From Acetivibrio straminisolvens JCM 21531 (GTDB lineage Bacteria; Bacillota; Clostridia; Acetivibrionales; Acetivibrionaceae): a DNA stretch of 64,000 nt. The stretch is taken from positions 1-64,000 of the forward strand of contig NZ_BAVR01000005.1 of NCBI RefSeq assembly GCF_000521465.1, read 5' to 3'. The position numbers were made by a program, and so were the translations under genes. Each line of letters opens with the position of its first letter. Position 1 is the stretch's first letter. The notes below the pieces were generated by a model. The model searched no databases. It worked only from the letters and a program-made list of their open reading frames with translations, and was not told the DNA's origin. Positions 38,344 to 48,694 of this stretch are shown here, in pieces.

Positions 38344-39727
38344 TTATTCTTTCTCCTGCCTTAACATTCCTTTTTTTACAACCCAGTCCTCCTTGATTAT
38401 CTGCCGGCTTCTGGCAATAGCAAGAGATTTCTCCGGAACTTCTTCCGTAATCGTAGAACCGGCTGCCACATAAGCATTGCTTTTAACTTCAACAGGTGAA
38501 ATCAGATTTACATTGCAGCCCACAAATGAATTGTCCCCCACAATTGTCTTATTCTTTTTCTGCCCGTCATAGTTTACCACTACAACACCGCATCCGAGAT
38601 TAACATTCTTTCCAATTTCGGCATCTCCCACATATGTAAGATGTGATATCTTGGTTTTATCTCCTATTACGGACTTTTTAACCTCAACAAAATCACCAAT
38701 CTTAACCTTTTTGCCTATCCGGCTTCCCGGCCTTATATAGGCAAAAGGACCGACTTTTGTATCATCGTCTATAGAGCTTTCCAGCACGACAGAATTCTTT
38801 ACCTCTACCCCGTCGGAAATTTGGGCACCGACAATCCTGCTTCCCGGACCGATTATACAATCTTCGCCTATTTTTGTCTTCCCTTCAATGATTGTGGAAG
38901 GATAAATCACTGTGTCAATCCCTATTTCCACATCCTCGTCAATATACGTTGAAGCAGGGTCAATTATCGTTACGCCGTTTTCCATATGTTTTTTTAGAAT
39001 TCTGTCTCGAATTATCCTGCCTGCCTCAGCAAGCTGGGCTCTGTCATTTATGCCCAATATCTCACTGCTGTCCTCAACTTTTATTGCTCCAACTTTTTTT
39101 CCTTTGTTTATAAGTATTTCGATAGTATCCGTCAGGTAGTATTCTCCCTGGCTGTTATTGTTATCAAGCTCTTTTAATGCTTCTGTCAAATCTTTTATAT
39201 TAAAACAGTACATTCCGGAGTTGATTTCTTTTATATTCCTCTCCTCCAAAGAAGCGTCCTTGTGTTCAACAATTTTTCTGACACTGCCGTCACCGCTTCT
39301 TACTATCCTGCCGTATCCGTCAGGTTTATCAATGTCTGCAGTAATAATTGTAGCTGAATTTGCATTTTCTTTATGGTAATTAACGGTATTGGAAATGGTT
39401 TCTGAAGTGATTAGAGGAGTATCTCCGCACAGCACTACAACATAACCGTCTTTATTGTTCAGATACTCCTGAGCCTGCATAAGTGCATGCCCCGTTCCCA
39501 ATTGCTTTTCTTGAAAAGCGTAAAGGCTTTGTCCCCATCTTTTCTTTTACCTCTTCTGCCTTATGCCCAACTACAAGCACAACTTCATCTATTCCGGCTT
39601 TTTTTACCGATCTATAAACCCATTCAACCAAAGGCATACCGAGAATTTCATGCACAACCTTTGCTTTTTTGGACTTCATTCTTTTTCCTTCTCCAGCGGC
39701 AAGAATGACTGCCATCAAGCATCCCAT
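38344..39727 (-). CDS. glmU: bifunctional GlcNAc-1-P uridyltransferase/GlcN-1-P acetyltransferase, frameshifted here
   Basis: Restored product of ~460 residues. The N-terminal pyrophosphorylase has [28 protein letters not shown] and GYGRIV; the C-terminal left-handed beta-helix acetyltransferase has [24 protein letters not shown] and the [10 protein letters not shown] loop. It makes UDP-GlcNAc, the precursor for both murein and the glycan locus. A GGGG run at 39533-39536 has one base too many (GGG restores [18 protein letters not shown]). AAGGAGG lies 9 nt before ATG 39727. Confidence 0.95.
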
Positions 39728-40165
39728 TAAAAGTTTCCTCCTTATTCTTAAGCTCCACCAAGAAAAAAAGCTCTCAAATCACTTTGAAGATTCCTTTATA
39801 GTATCTATAAAAGAATTCTGCAATTAATCCATGAAGCTTTCTAAAATTAATAACCAATAATATAATTATGCAACAAGTACTTTTTTATAGCCATCTTTAT
39901 TTTCTCATTTTTTAATAAACTTTTCAACCACAAAAGTTGATTTCACATAAATAAAAATCGTCAAAAGTACGCACTAACCTATTGCCTATTCATTAGAACC
40001 CTGTTTTCCTCTGTGTTAGGCCGAAAGATACCTTAAGAAAACAAACAGTCCCACCACGAAAATCCTGAATAAGCATGGATTTAATGCAGTCCTTTTCACG
40101 ATTTAGTAATTTTAAAATTCAATATCTTCTCGTTTTTATATGGTTTTAAAATAATCTAGTTGTTT
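39728..40165. other. spoVG-glmU spacer
   Basis: Spacer of 438 bp with no credible gene. The sequence at ~39960-40110 is visibly less AT-rich than its surroundings and contains short complementary pairs (AATCC/GGATT; CTAAC/GTTAG), so a small RNA on the minus strand is possible. No known RNA family was recognised. Confidence 0.35.
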
Positions 40166-40450
40166 TTAATTACCTTCTTCTGTTTCAATGCTGCCTGAAG
40201 AAATTGACTCATATTTATCCAAAATGGCGCTCTGGATCTTGCCCCTGGTTTCTGCATTGATAGGATGAGCAATATCCCTGAATTCCCCATCTGGAGCTTT
40301 TCTACTAGGCATTGCAATGAATAAGCCATTCTGACTTTCAATAACCTTTATATCATGAACAACGAACTCATTGTCAAAGGTTACAGAAACGACAGCTTTC
40401 ATTTTTCCTTCAGAATCAATCTTTCTGATGCGAACATCGGTAATTTCCAT
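40166..40450 (-). CDS. spoVG: SpoVG, septation/RNA-binding regulator
   Basis: Protein of 94 residues, full length: [61 protein letters not shown]. SpoVG is a small conserved nucleic-acid-binding regulator first found through its effect on asymmetric septation. GGAAGGTGG precedes the ATG. It lies between purR and glmU as in Bacillus, with a sigma-H-like promoter upstream. Confidence 0.96.
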   Translation of the reverse strand: MEITDVRIRKIDSEGKMKAVVSVTFDNEFVVHDIKVIESQNGLFIAMPSRKAPDGEFRDIAHPINAETRGKIQSAILDKYESISSGSIETEEGN

Positions 40451-40502
40451 GAGATGTTACCACCTTCCGTAAATTGTGTATTCATCGTGTACTAAATATT
40501 AT

Positions 40503-40530
40503 ATTCGGCATTATTTTTGATTTTCCTTCT
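40503..40530 (-). promoter_or_regulatory. sigma-H-like promoter of spoVG
   Basis: On the minus strand GAAGGAAAA (AGGA at 40527-40524) is followed after 17 nt by GAATATAA (GAAT at 40506-40503). This is the sigma-H pattern AGGA...GAAT, with the same 17-nt gap I recall for the B. subtilis spoVG promoter. It lies 53 nt upstream of the start codon. Confidence 0.6.
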
Positions 40531-40642
40531 TATTTTTTTATGTTTTTTATTTTTTTATAAACTTATACCCTTTTTATAGCATTTCTCTTTATCAATATAT
40601 TATTCATATATAAGCAAATCCGAATAATAAAGGAATTTTTTT

Positions 40643-41460
40643 CTACATCCATCCTTTACTGGGCTTTACATCTATAAGTTTTTCCTCGGTGTTTACAATA
40701 TTCAATGTTAACAGAGATACATAATCATCCACCAGTTTTTTCGACGGCTCCAAAGTCTCAATAACGACACCGATTCCTACAACCTCACACTCAAACTCTC
40801 TTACCATATCGATTATACCTTTTGCTGTACCTCCGCCTTTCATAAAATCATCTATGAAAAGGAGCCTTGAATAGCCTTTAAGAGCCTCATGGGAAGAACC
40901 ATTGTCTGAATCTTCTTTGATGAACCGGACACATAATTTATGTTTACCGACGGTCCGTCTGTGGCTTCACTGTTGTGTCTTGCTATAACCAGAGGCACAC
41001 CCAGCTGTTTTGCAGTGGCAAAGGCAAGAGGAATACCCTTTGTCTCAACCGTGATAACACAATCTATTTCTTTTTTGAAAAAATGTCCTGCAAAAATATA
41101 TGCAATATCGGATATCCTTTTCGGATCATAGATAATGTCCAGCATATATAGGTAACCGCCCGGAAGAATCCGCTGACTGTTTGACAAATCTTGACACAGA
41201 GAGTTTAGGATGGATTTTATCTTGTCTTTTTTGTATCCGGGGACAAATCTTATACCCCCCGTGGAACCGGCCATGCTTTCGATAGACCCCAAATCAAACT
41301 TTTCAAGCAAATTCTGTACAATATCTATATCTTCACTTATTGTGGATTTTGCAGAGCCAAACATATCTGCAAAGCTGCCAAGGGTAAAGGTTTCTCCCGG
41401 TGAATCACACAAGGTCTTTATCAAAACAGCAAGCCGTTCATTCCTATGAAACTTTTCCAT
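40643..41460 (-). CDS. purR: purine operon repressor PurR, frameshifted here
   Basis: Restored product of ~273 residues. An N-terminal winged helix (ERLAVLIKTLCDSPGETFTL...) is followed by a phosphoribosyltransferase-like effector domain with IDCVITVETKGIPLAFATAKQLGVPLVIARH and the PRPP loop LLFIDDFMKGGGTAKG. In Bacillus it represses purine genes and PRPP relieves repression. One G is missing at ~40884 (ATGAGGCTC for ATGAGGGCTC). GGAGG is 6 nt before ATG 41460. It heads purR-spoVG-glmU-prs. Confidence 0.93.
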
Positions 41461-41995
41461 CAAATCCCTCCAGGCTTATTTTGTACTCAATCTTTAAGTC
41501 ATATGTAGGTTAATCAAGGCAAATCTACTGTTTCTTCCAATTAATCTTCGTATATTATACTATATATTTCCGAATATTTTAAGCCTTTTAGGATACAAAA
41601 ATCCACCTCTTTTGAAAAATCATTAAATTTTATTAAGAGGTGGATTTTATTCTTGCAAAATAAAGTAAACTTTACTTTCTCATTTTACTTAAAATTTTTT
41701 AGTTGTATTTCTCCCCCAAAAATATCGAAATCTACTTTTCAATTTGATTAATTTCCTTCATGTCAAATTAATTAGTCTTAACTCGTTTTAAAAAATAAAA
41801 ATACGGAAACACTTATAAATGTGCTAAAATTTTCATATAATACTAATTGGATATTTTTATTGTTATATTAGCCGGTTAGTATTAATATAAGACTATAAGA
41901 TTAATTGATATGACTATAAAATTTATGTTGGAATTTAATAAAATATAGATTATGATGTTATCTGGCTGTATATTAAAGTTTAAGGAGTGTTGGCA
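41461..41995. other. divergent purR-murC spacer with inverted repeat
   Basis: Spacer of 535 bp with no gene. It holds a perfect 14-bp inverted repeat, AAAATCCACCTCTT (41598-41611) and AAGAGGTGGATTTT (41635-41648), with a 23-nt loop and T-rich flanks on either strand. The rest is very AT-rich without a clear promoter assignment. Confidence 0.5.
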
Positions 41996-43402
41996 TTGGA
42001 ACAATTAAGTATACTAGACTCAAAAGAATTCAAACATGTACATTTCATCGGTATAGGCGGAATAAGTATGAGCGGGCTTGCAGAAATCCTTTTAAACCTG
42101 GGATTTAGTGTGTCCGGCTCTGACATGAAACCTTCAAACATAACTTCAAAACTTGAGAATAAAGGAGTTAAAATAAATATAGGGCATAGTGAGGAAAACA
42201 TTGGCGATGCAGATCTTGTAATATATACAGCCGCTGTAAAAAGTGACAATCCTGAGCTTATGAAAGCCAAAAGTCTCGGAATTCCCACTTTAGACAGGGC
42301 AACACTGTTGGGTGAAATAATGAAAAAATATCCTTTTAGTGTCGCCGTATCCGGTACTCACGGAAAAACCACAACTACATCCATGATTTCCCTGATCATG
42401 CTTAAATCGTCTCTCGACCTACCATTCATATTGGCGGAGAGCTGGATGCTATTGGGGGAAATACAAGGATAGGCGGAAATAACTATTTTATTGCCGAGGC
42501 ATGCGAATATGTGGAGAGCTTTTTGAAATTTCACCCATATCTTGCCGTTGTGCTGAATATTGAAGCCGATCACCTTGATTATTTCAAGGATATAGAACAT
42601 ATTAAAAGCTCGTTTTTAAAATTTATTCATCTTATCCCCAAAAACGGCTATGTGGTTGCATGTGTTGACGACAAAAACATTTTGTCTCTTCTCAAAGATG
42701 TGCACTGCAACATAATCACCTATGGCCTAAATTCAAAAGATGCAATGTGGAGAGCTGAAGAAATTTCCTTCGATGAGAACGGTTTTGCATCCTTTACAGC
42801 ACTCAAAAACAGCAAAAGAATCGCAAGCATACAGCTTAAGATTCCGGGTGTACATAATATCAGCAACGCCCTTGCATCAATCGCTGCATGTGATGCCTTA
42901 GGCTGTAGTATTGAAAACATAAAGAAAGGCCTTGAGAGCTATACCGGAATTCACCGCCGCTTTGAATTAAAGGGAATTGAAGACAATATAAAGGTTGTTG
43001 ACGACTATGCCCATCATCCATCGGAAATCAAGGCAACATTAAAGGCCGCAAGAAGCGGAAACTATCCGAGGATTTGGACGGTGTTTCAACCCCATACCTA
43101 TACCAGGACAAAACTCCTTTTGGATGAGTTCTCTCAAGCCTTCAAAGATGCGGATAAAGTTATTGTTACAGATATATATTCTGCCCGGGAAAAGGACACC
43201 GGTGAAATACATTCAAAGACCCTGGCGGAAAAGATACGGGCAAACGGCCAGGATGCCATATACTTGCCCGACTTTGAAGGAATTGTTGAATATCTCAAGG
43301 AAAATGCTTCGTCGGGTGATTTGATACTTACCATGAGCCGGCGATGTTTACCGGGTCGGCGAAATGTTTCTCAAAGATAAACAAATGATTGCCGTAAGCT
43401 GA
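41996..43402 (+). CDS. murC: UDP-N-acetylmuramate-L-alanine ligase, two frameshifts here
   Basis: Restored product of ~470 residues with Mur ligase domains: [17 protein letters not shown] (N-terminal Rossmann), [16 protein letters not shown] (ATP site), [33 protein letters not shown] and [15 protein letters not shown]. It adds L-Ala to UDP-MurNAc in murein synthesis. One C is missing at 42418-42419, and two G at about 43334 (repaired end [19 protein letters not shown], stop 43400-43402). AAGGAG is 8 nt before TTG 41996, so GTG 41987 inside the ribosome site is rejected. Confidence 0.95.
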
Positions 43403-43446
43403 TTTATTTGGTGTTGTTCCAATTTAAACCAATAGAAGAAAACACT

Positions 43447-43492
43447 AAAAAGTCCGATGATTTCACGATATGCGTGTGGTCCTCGGACTTTT
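43447..43492. terminator. bidirectional terminator between murC and fabZ
   Basis: Outer stem AAAAGTCCGA/TCGGACTTTT (43448-43457, 43483-43492) with an inner CACG/CGTG stem, between convergent genes. Confidence 0.88.
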
Positions 43493-43513
43493 CCGTATTA
43501 AATACTCTTAATA

Positions 43514-43954
43514 TTAACCGTTTTTGTTGGTATCAATCATTGCAAACTTAATCTGGCCTTCCGCTGCAACTTGTCCGTCTACAGTAGCCAAAACCTTTAC
43601 TTTTCCCATTCCCAGCTTGAACGTCAAAAACTCAGCCTCAAGCTTTAATGTATCTCCCGGAACAACCTGCCTTCTGAATTTCATAGACTCAATACCTGTA
43701 AATACACCCAGTTTCCCTTTATTCTCTTCAACCATTAGCCCTGCAACACATGCTGTCTGAGCTAAAGCCTCAACTATAAGAACCCCCGGCATAATTGGAT
43801 TTCCCGGAAAATGACCCTGGAAGAACGGCTCATTTACGGTGACATTCTTTATTCCTACTGCCTTCTTTCCCGGCTCAACCTCTATTATTTTATCAATCAA
43901 TAAAAAGGGGTATCTGTGGGGAATAATATTCTGAATTTCTACATTGGTCAGCAT
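43514..43954 (-). CDS. fabZ: 3-hydroxyacyl-ACP dehydratase FabZ
   Basis: Protein of 146 residues with the hot-dog fold signature: IIPHRYPFLLIDKI, and HFPGNPIMPGVLIVEALAQTA with the catalytic His and Glu. It dehydrates 3-hydroxyacyl-ACP in fatty acid synthesis. AGAGGTG lies 5 nt before ATG 43954. It ends the mbl-flgF-flgG chain, as ywpB does in Bacillus. Confidence 0.95.
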   Translation of the reverse strand: MLTNVEIQNIIPHRYPFLLIDKIIEVEPGKKAVGIKNVTVNEPFFQGHFPGNPIMPGVLIVEALAQTACVAGLMVEENKGKLGVFTGIESMKFRRQVVPGDTLKLEAEFLTFKLGMGKVKVLATVDGQVAAEGQIKFAMIDTNKNG

Positions 43955-44058
43955 CAAAACACCTCTTTCCAAAAATAGTTATGTACGAAATACATTATAG
44001 CACTGAGTTATAAATAAGTAAAACATTAATACAATAATAGTCTAATAACTTTAATAAG

Positions 44059-45207
44059 CTAATTTGCTAAATCTTTACTTACAATGACCACAATTCCGCC
44101 GCCCAGCATTCTTTCCCGGGCAGGGAGCCTGTTTACCGTCTCGTTTTCTATAACCATCTGGGTTGAAGCTCCGCCGTCCAGCATGGCAGCATCTTTTACC
44201 CCCAGACTTACCAGATAGCCTGCAAGCTCCCTCGATGAAAGACCAAGACTGTATCCCGGCTGCCGGCCATCTACGGTAATAAGCAGTACCTTGCCGTCAT
44301 ACCTTACACCTATGGCCGTTCTCGGATCCCGATTGGTCAACAACCCAACCACTCATCCTTGTCAACGGCTGCCACCTTTCCATCCCTTACAAGCCAGCTT
44401 CCGCACTCGTATGCCTGAAACTCCGGCCCAAAATCCGGATCAATATCGATTCCGACCCAATCTCCCACTTCAAATTTCCGCTCCAATGAAATGGCTCATA
44501 AAGGGTAACCACCATTCCGTTGGAAGGAATTTTGCACTCCGTATCACCGCGGAATTTCTTTACAACTCTGTTGTCCTCTATAATATATGAAGTATTGAGC
44601 TTATTCGCCCTGTTGGTGAGTCCGAACACCGGTGTATACACAACTATTTCTCCTGGCTTTCCCTCTCTGTTTATATTATCCGCCAAAATCCTTCTATTGC
44701 CGTGCAGTATCCATATATTGCTCCAAACTTCGCTTATGAAGCATTTTTCCCTTGTACAACAAATACAGGAAATCTCCCCGTAGACTTTGTATAGGTTTTT
44801 CCGTCAATCGCCACCATACCTGAGGGTTCACCATACGAGTAAAAGAACCCTGCATTTACGGCTGCATAAGCATTGTTGCTAACCGCGATATCTTTAAGGC
44901 TTTGAAAACCGTATATAGAGTCAAAGGCTAATGCCGGCTTTATTTTAACGCCGCCAAAGCTCAAATCAATCTCCAATATGTTTATTTCCTGTTTCATTCC
45001 ATTGATTTCTGTACTGACAGCCTTATGTTCCATGGGAAATGGTTTGTTGTCTGACGGAACAGTATCTATATCAGCGGCATTTCCGACCCCTTTATCGTTT
45101 ACCTGATTTCTTTCTTCAAATAAAAAACGCCCTGCATAAATAATTATGAGGGTTGTAATTATTAAAATCATAAATTTTATTGTATTGACCGCTGCCTTAT
45201 TGTTCAT
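44059..45207 (-). CDS. phosphodiester glycosidase (NAGPA/DUF2233) family protein, three frameshifts here
   Basis: Restored product of ~383 residues. One N-terminal membrane anchor (~10-27) is followed by an extracellular NAGPA-like domain: AAVNAGFFYSYGEPSGMVAIDGK, GIDIDPDFGPEF, RTAIGVRYDGKVLLITVDGRQPGYSLGLSSRELA and the family end VKDAAMLDGGASTQMVIE. The family hydrolyses phosphodiester-linked sugars; here it would act outside the membrane on cell-wall glycopolymers. Bases are missing in runs near 44744-44748, 44485 and 44352. Confidence 0.85.
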
Positions 45208-45260
45208 CGATCTTTATACTCCCTTAGCCTGCAATTTCAGCTTTTTCTCAGCTATTTGCA

Positions 45261-45611
45261 TCACTTGGCCTTGAAATTCTTTGAAAGCTGCTTGTAAAGG
45301 CTATCCGCAAGGCCCAAGTTAATACGCCCGTTCGACTCCTTTACCAGCTCCTCATCCAGCATATCTTCAAAAATCTCCCTGCCCGGATCAGCAGGTATAA
45401 AATCAGATTTTGGAACAGTGGCTTTCATCTGTTTGTATACAATTTCCAGTAAAATCCCTTCAAATTCTTTGCATGCTTTTTTGAGTTCTTTCTCATCCTT
45501 GTTCTCAAGAGCATTCTGAAGTCTTTTCTCAAAATCGTCATCGGAAGACTTCACACTGCTGCTCTGTATTGAACTGTTAAAATATTTATTGGTAATCGCG
45601 CTTATATCCAT
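45261..45611 (-). CDS. flgJ: flagellar rod-binding protein, FlgJ N-terminal type
   Basis: Protein of 116 residues corresponding to the rod-binding domain of FlgJ without the muramidase half: LKKACKEFEGILLEIVYKQMKATVPKS and EIFEDMLDEELVKESNGRINLGLADSLYKQL. In Gram-positive bacteria it is a separate rod-capping/scaffold protein. It sits directly downstream of two rod-protein genes. Confidence 0.88.
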   Translation of the reverse strand: MDISAITNKYFNSSIQSSSVKSSDDDFEKRLQNALENKDEKELKKACKEFEGILLEIVYKQMKATVPKSDFIPADPGREIFEDMLDEELVKESNGRINLGLADSLYKQLSKNFKAK

Positions 45612-45699
45612 TATAATCGCTCCTATTTAATTTTTCCAGTAAAAATATTGAAGGTTTTTCAGCAAAGCCCAAGTCTAAATTATCTCTTCAAATTGTTTG

Positions 45700-46479
45700 C
45701 TATTCCCAGCATCTCTCTGCGGACTGAATTGCTTTGGAATTGATCTCATACGCCCTTTGGGCAACAATGAGCTTAACCATTTCCTCAACTACCTGTACGT
45801 TTGACGATTCAAGATAATACTGTCTTATATTGCTCTTTTTGCCCAATTCCTCATCAGGTACCGCTTCCCCTGATGCGGAAGTGCCGGCATAAAAATTGCT
45901 TCCTATGCTCTCCAAACCATTTCTGTTCGGGAATTTTACAAGACCTATTTTCTGTCCCAAAGGCACTACTACTCCGTTTTCATCGGTGTAGCTCATTTCT
46001 CCGTCAGATGAAATATTCAGCTTTGACACATCAATATCAAGTATTATTTCCACTCCGGATTCATCCAGCACAGGATATCCATCCGATGTTGTAAGCATAT
46101 TTCCGTTATCGGTCACACTGATTTTAAAGCTTCCGTCCCGGGTATAAACTATATCTCCCCTTGGACCCAACACAGTGAAAAAGCCGTCGCCGTCTATGGC
46201 AAGATCAAGAGGATTGTCGGTCTTTTCGAAATTTCCGCTCTGGAAGTTTTTCAGTGTAGCCATCGGAACTGTTCCGTATCCTACCTGCAGATTTACCGGT
46301 CTTCCTTCCCCATCTAGGATATATGCCCTGTTTAAAGTATCATACAGCATATCCTTAAATTCCAATCTTTCCTTCTTGTACGCAGTGGTATTAACATTTG
46401 AAAGATTGTTTGATATAACATCAACATTCAGCTGCTGAGCCGTCATTCCCGACCCTGCTGTCCACAGTGCTCTCATCAT
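45700..46479 (-). CDS. flgG: flagellar basal-body rod protein FlgG (FlhP-like)
   Basis: Protein of 259 residues of the flagellar rod/hook family: conserved N-terminus MRALWTAGSGMTAQQLNVDVISNNLSNVNTTAYKK, central GDGFFTV, and C-terminal LESSNVQVVEEMVKLIVAQRAYEINSKAIQ. It forms the distal rod. AGGAGG lies 9 nt before the double ATG. It corresponds to flhP of the B. subtilis mbl-flhO-flhP cluster. Confidence 0.93.
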   Translation of the reverse strand: MMRALWTAGSGMTAQQLNVDVISNNLSNVNTTAYKKERLEFKDMLYDTLNRAYILDGEGRPVNLQVGYGTVPMATLKNFQSGNFEKTDNPLDLAIDGDGFFTVLGPRGDIVYTRDGSFKISVTDNGNMLTTSDGYPVLDESGVEIILDIDVSKLNISSDGEMSYTDENGVVVPLGQKIGLVKFPNRNGLESIGSNFYAGTSASGEAVPDEELGKKSNIRQYYLESSNVQVVEEMVKLIVAQRAYEINSKAIQSAERCWE

Positions 46480-46492
46480 AATAATTATCCTC

Positions 46493-47272
46493 CTATCTTA
46501 CGACTCCTATTTCGTTTACTGCTCTTTCAAGCGTTCCATCCTGGGCCTGAAGAATTTTTTGATTTGCTTCATAAGAACGCATTATTGTAATCATATTAAT
46601 CATTTCATTAATGGAATTAACATTTGACTGTTCAAGATAGCCCTGTCTTACTATCCCGTCAAACGGTTGCTCCTGTGTATTCTCCGTTCTTTGCACAAGG
46701 TTTGAACCAGTTTTTCTCAGCGTCGTAGTATCCGTAAAATTTCTTATCAACAGTCTGTCAACGGCCTGCCCGTTTTCGACAATCGTACCGTCATCACTAA
46801 CATTGAAATTCTCCGAATTAAGGGTAATAACGCCGTTTTGACCCATTACCAAATAGCCTTCCTTTGTTACCAGTTGACCGTAAGCATTCAGCGCAAAAGA
46901 GCCATCCCTCGTGTAATATTCTCTAAACTCTCCGTTTCCGGCAGGTACCGCTACGGTAAAGAAGGCTGTATCGCAATTGGAAATAGCCATATCCAAATTG
47001 TTGTCTGTCTTCTGGAGCTGTCCCTGATTATAGTATGTAAAAACCTCTCCTACGTCATTTCCGAGCTGTACATTCCCCAATCTTCCTGAAGGATTACTGC
47101 TGCTGCAGCTGTCGTTAATCCTCTTTACCAACACATCGGGAAAGCTTTCCAATATCACCGTATCTTTTTTGAACCCGGTGGTATTGACATTTGCAAGGTT
47201 ATTGGATACAACATCCATTTGCTTGCTGTTTGCCAGCATACTCCAACCTGACGTGTAAAGACCTCTAATCAT
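46493..47272 (-). CDS. flgF: flagellar basal-body rod protein FlgF (FlhO-like)
   Basis: Protein of 259 residues paralogous to the next gene: MIRGLYTSGWSMLANSKQMDVVSNNLANVNTTGFKKD at the N-terminus and YLEQSNVNSINEMINMITIMRSYEANQKILQ at the C-terminus. A proximal rod component secreted by the flagellar export apparatus. The two rod genes are 13 nt apart and lie downstream of mbl. Confidence 0.92.
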   Translation of the reverse strand: MIRGLYTSGWSMLANSKQMDVVSNNLANVNTTGFKKDTVILESFPDVLVKRINDSCSSSNPSGRLGNVQLGNDVGEVFTYYNQGQLQKTDNNLDMAISNCDTAFFTVAVPAGNGEFREYYTRDGSFALNAYGQLVTKEGYLVMGQNGVITLNSENFNVSDDGTIVENGQAVDRLLIRNFTDTTTLRKTGSNLVQRTENTQEQPFDGIVRQGYLEQSNVNSINEMINMITIMRSYEANQKILQAQDGTLERAVNEIGVVR

Positions 47273-47417
47273 AACTTAATCTCCTAAATACGTATTTATC
47301 TTATTCGGCTTATCTTACTTCTCTTACAATATAGAATATCGGAAATTTATCGAAATGGTTTAGTAGAAATTATTATCTGAAAAAACAACAAAACATTTCA
47401 CTCCAAAAGCCCAAACT

Positions 47418-47444
47418 AAAAAAGGCCGGGCAAAAACCCGACCT
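47418..47444 (-). terminator. terminator of mbl
   Basis: Minus-strand GGTCGGG-TTTTTG-CCCGGCC followed by TTTTTTAG (stem 47424-47430/47437-47443, T-run 47418-47423). Confidence 0.9.
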
Positions 47445-47479
47445 CTAGCATAGTCAAAGTTAAACATATTTAAAATTTC

Positions 47480-48514
47480 TTAAATATAATTTACAGTGTT
47501 ATCGCTCAGTTCACTCTTCTCAATAGTTTCTATATGTTCAAGCGCTTTGCCTGTCCCAAGAGCAACACATGACACGGCATCATCTGCAATAACCACATTT
47601 ATACCTGTCTTTTCCTGTATCAACTTGTCAAAACCGTATACCAGACTTCCGCCGCCTGTCATGACAATTCCGCGGTCGCTAATATCCGAAGCAAGCTCAG
47701 GCGGTGTCCTTTCAAGAACTGAATGCACAACTTCCACAATACTTGAAATCGGCTCTTCCAAAGCTTCCATAATTTCAGAGGAAGTAACGGTAATGGTCTT
47801 TGGCAAGCCCGATATGAGATTTCTTCCCCTAATTTCCATGGATACTTCCTGTACCCTGGGATAAACCGTACCAACATTGATTTTTAACTCTTCCGCAGTA
47901 CGTTCCCCTATCATAATGTTGTGTTTTTTCCTCATATATCTTGAAATGGCTTCATCAAACTTATCTCCTGCAACCTTAATGGAAGAACTTACAACAATAC
48001 CGCCGAGAGATATAACGGCTATGTCAGTGGTACCTCCACCCACATCTATTACCATGCTTCCGCAGGCTTTTGAAATATCGATGCCGGCTCCAATCGCAGC
48101 AGCTATAGGCTCTTCAATAAGATATGTCTTTCGCGCACCGGCCTGCATTGCTGCCTCTCTGACCGCTCTTTTTTCCACCTCGGTAACTCCGCTGGGCACA
48201 CATACGATAATCCTTGGCTTGAAAAACTTAAATGCCTTATTGCCGCACACCTTGCCGATAAAATGCTTTAACATTTTCTCAGTGATATCATAATCGGATA
48301 TTACACCATCTCTTAAAGGTCTTATCGCGACTATATTTCCAGGAGTTCTGCCAAGCATTCGCCGGGCTTCCTCTCCTACAGCCAGAAGTTTATTTGTATT
48401 TTTATCGATTGCCACAACAGAAGGTTCTTTTAATACTATGCCTTTTCCCTTTATATAAACAAGTACTGATGCCGTTCCCAAATCAATACCTATATCCTGT
48501 CCAAGCCCAAACAA
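47480..48514 (-). CDS. mbl: MreB-like rod-shape protein Mbl
   Basis: Actin-family protein of ~344 residues: GQDIGIDLGTASVLVY (phosphate 1), VCVPSGVTEVEKRAVREAA, MVIDVGGGTTDIAVISLGG (phosphate 2) and IVMTGGGSLVYGFDKLI (adenosine). It polymerises under the membrane and guides lateral wall synthesis. The likely start is TTG 48514 (MFGLGQDIG), with AAGGGAGA upstream; a longer frame to 48574 lacks homology. The neighbours spoIIID and flgF/flgG support Mbl rather than MreB. Confidence 0.93.
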   Translation of the reverse strand: MFGLGQDIGIDLGTASVLVYIKGKGIVLKEPSVVAIDKNTNKLLAVGEEARRMLGRTPGNIVAIRPLRDGVISDYDITEKMLKHFIGKVCGNKAFKFFKPRIIVCVPSGVTEVEKRAVREAAMQAGARKTYLIEEPIAAAIGAGIDISKACGSMVIDVGGGTTDIAVISLGGIVVSSSIKVAGDKFDEAISRYMRKKHNIMIGERTAEELKINVGTVYPRVQEVSMEIRGRNLISGLPKTITVTSSEIMEALEEPISSIVEVVHSVLERTPPELASDISDRGIVMTGGGSLVYGFDKLIQEKTGINVVIADDAVSCVALGTGKALEHIETIEKSELSDNTVNYI

Positions 48515-48639
48515 AGCGCATCTCCCTTTCAAAACTTGTATTGGAAAGCTATACTCATAATTAAATATTATCATATTATTTTATTATTGCAACAATTTTG
48601 CAACATATGAGCAAAAATCCGCCTGTGTATTTATTCAAA

Positions 48640-48668
48640 AAATTAAAAGTCGGTTTCCCGACTTTTTT
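48640..48668. terminator. terminator of spoIIID
   Basis: Perfect 9-bp stem AAAAGTCGG/CCGACTTTT (48645-48653, 48658-48666) with TTTC loop and T/A runs on both sides. Confidence 0.88.
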
Positions 48669-48694
48669 ATGTTTTTTGGTATTTATTTTATTTT

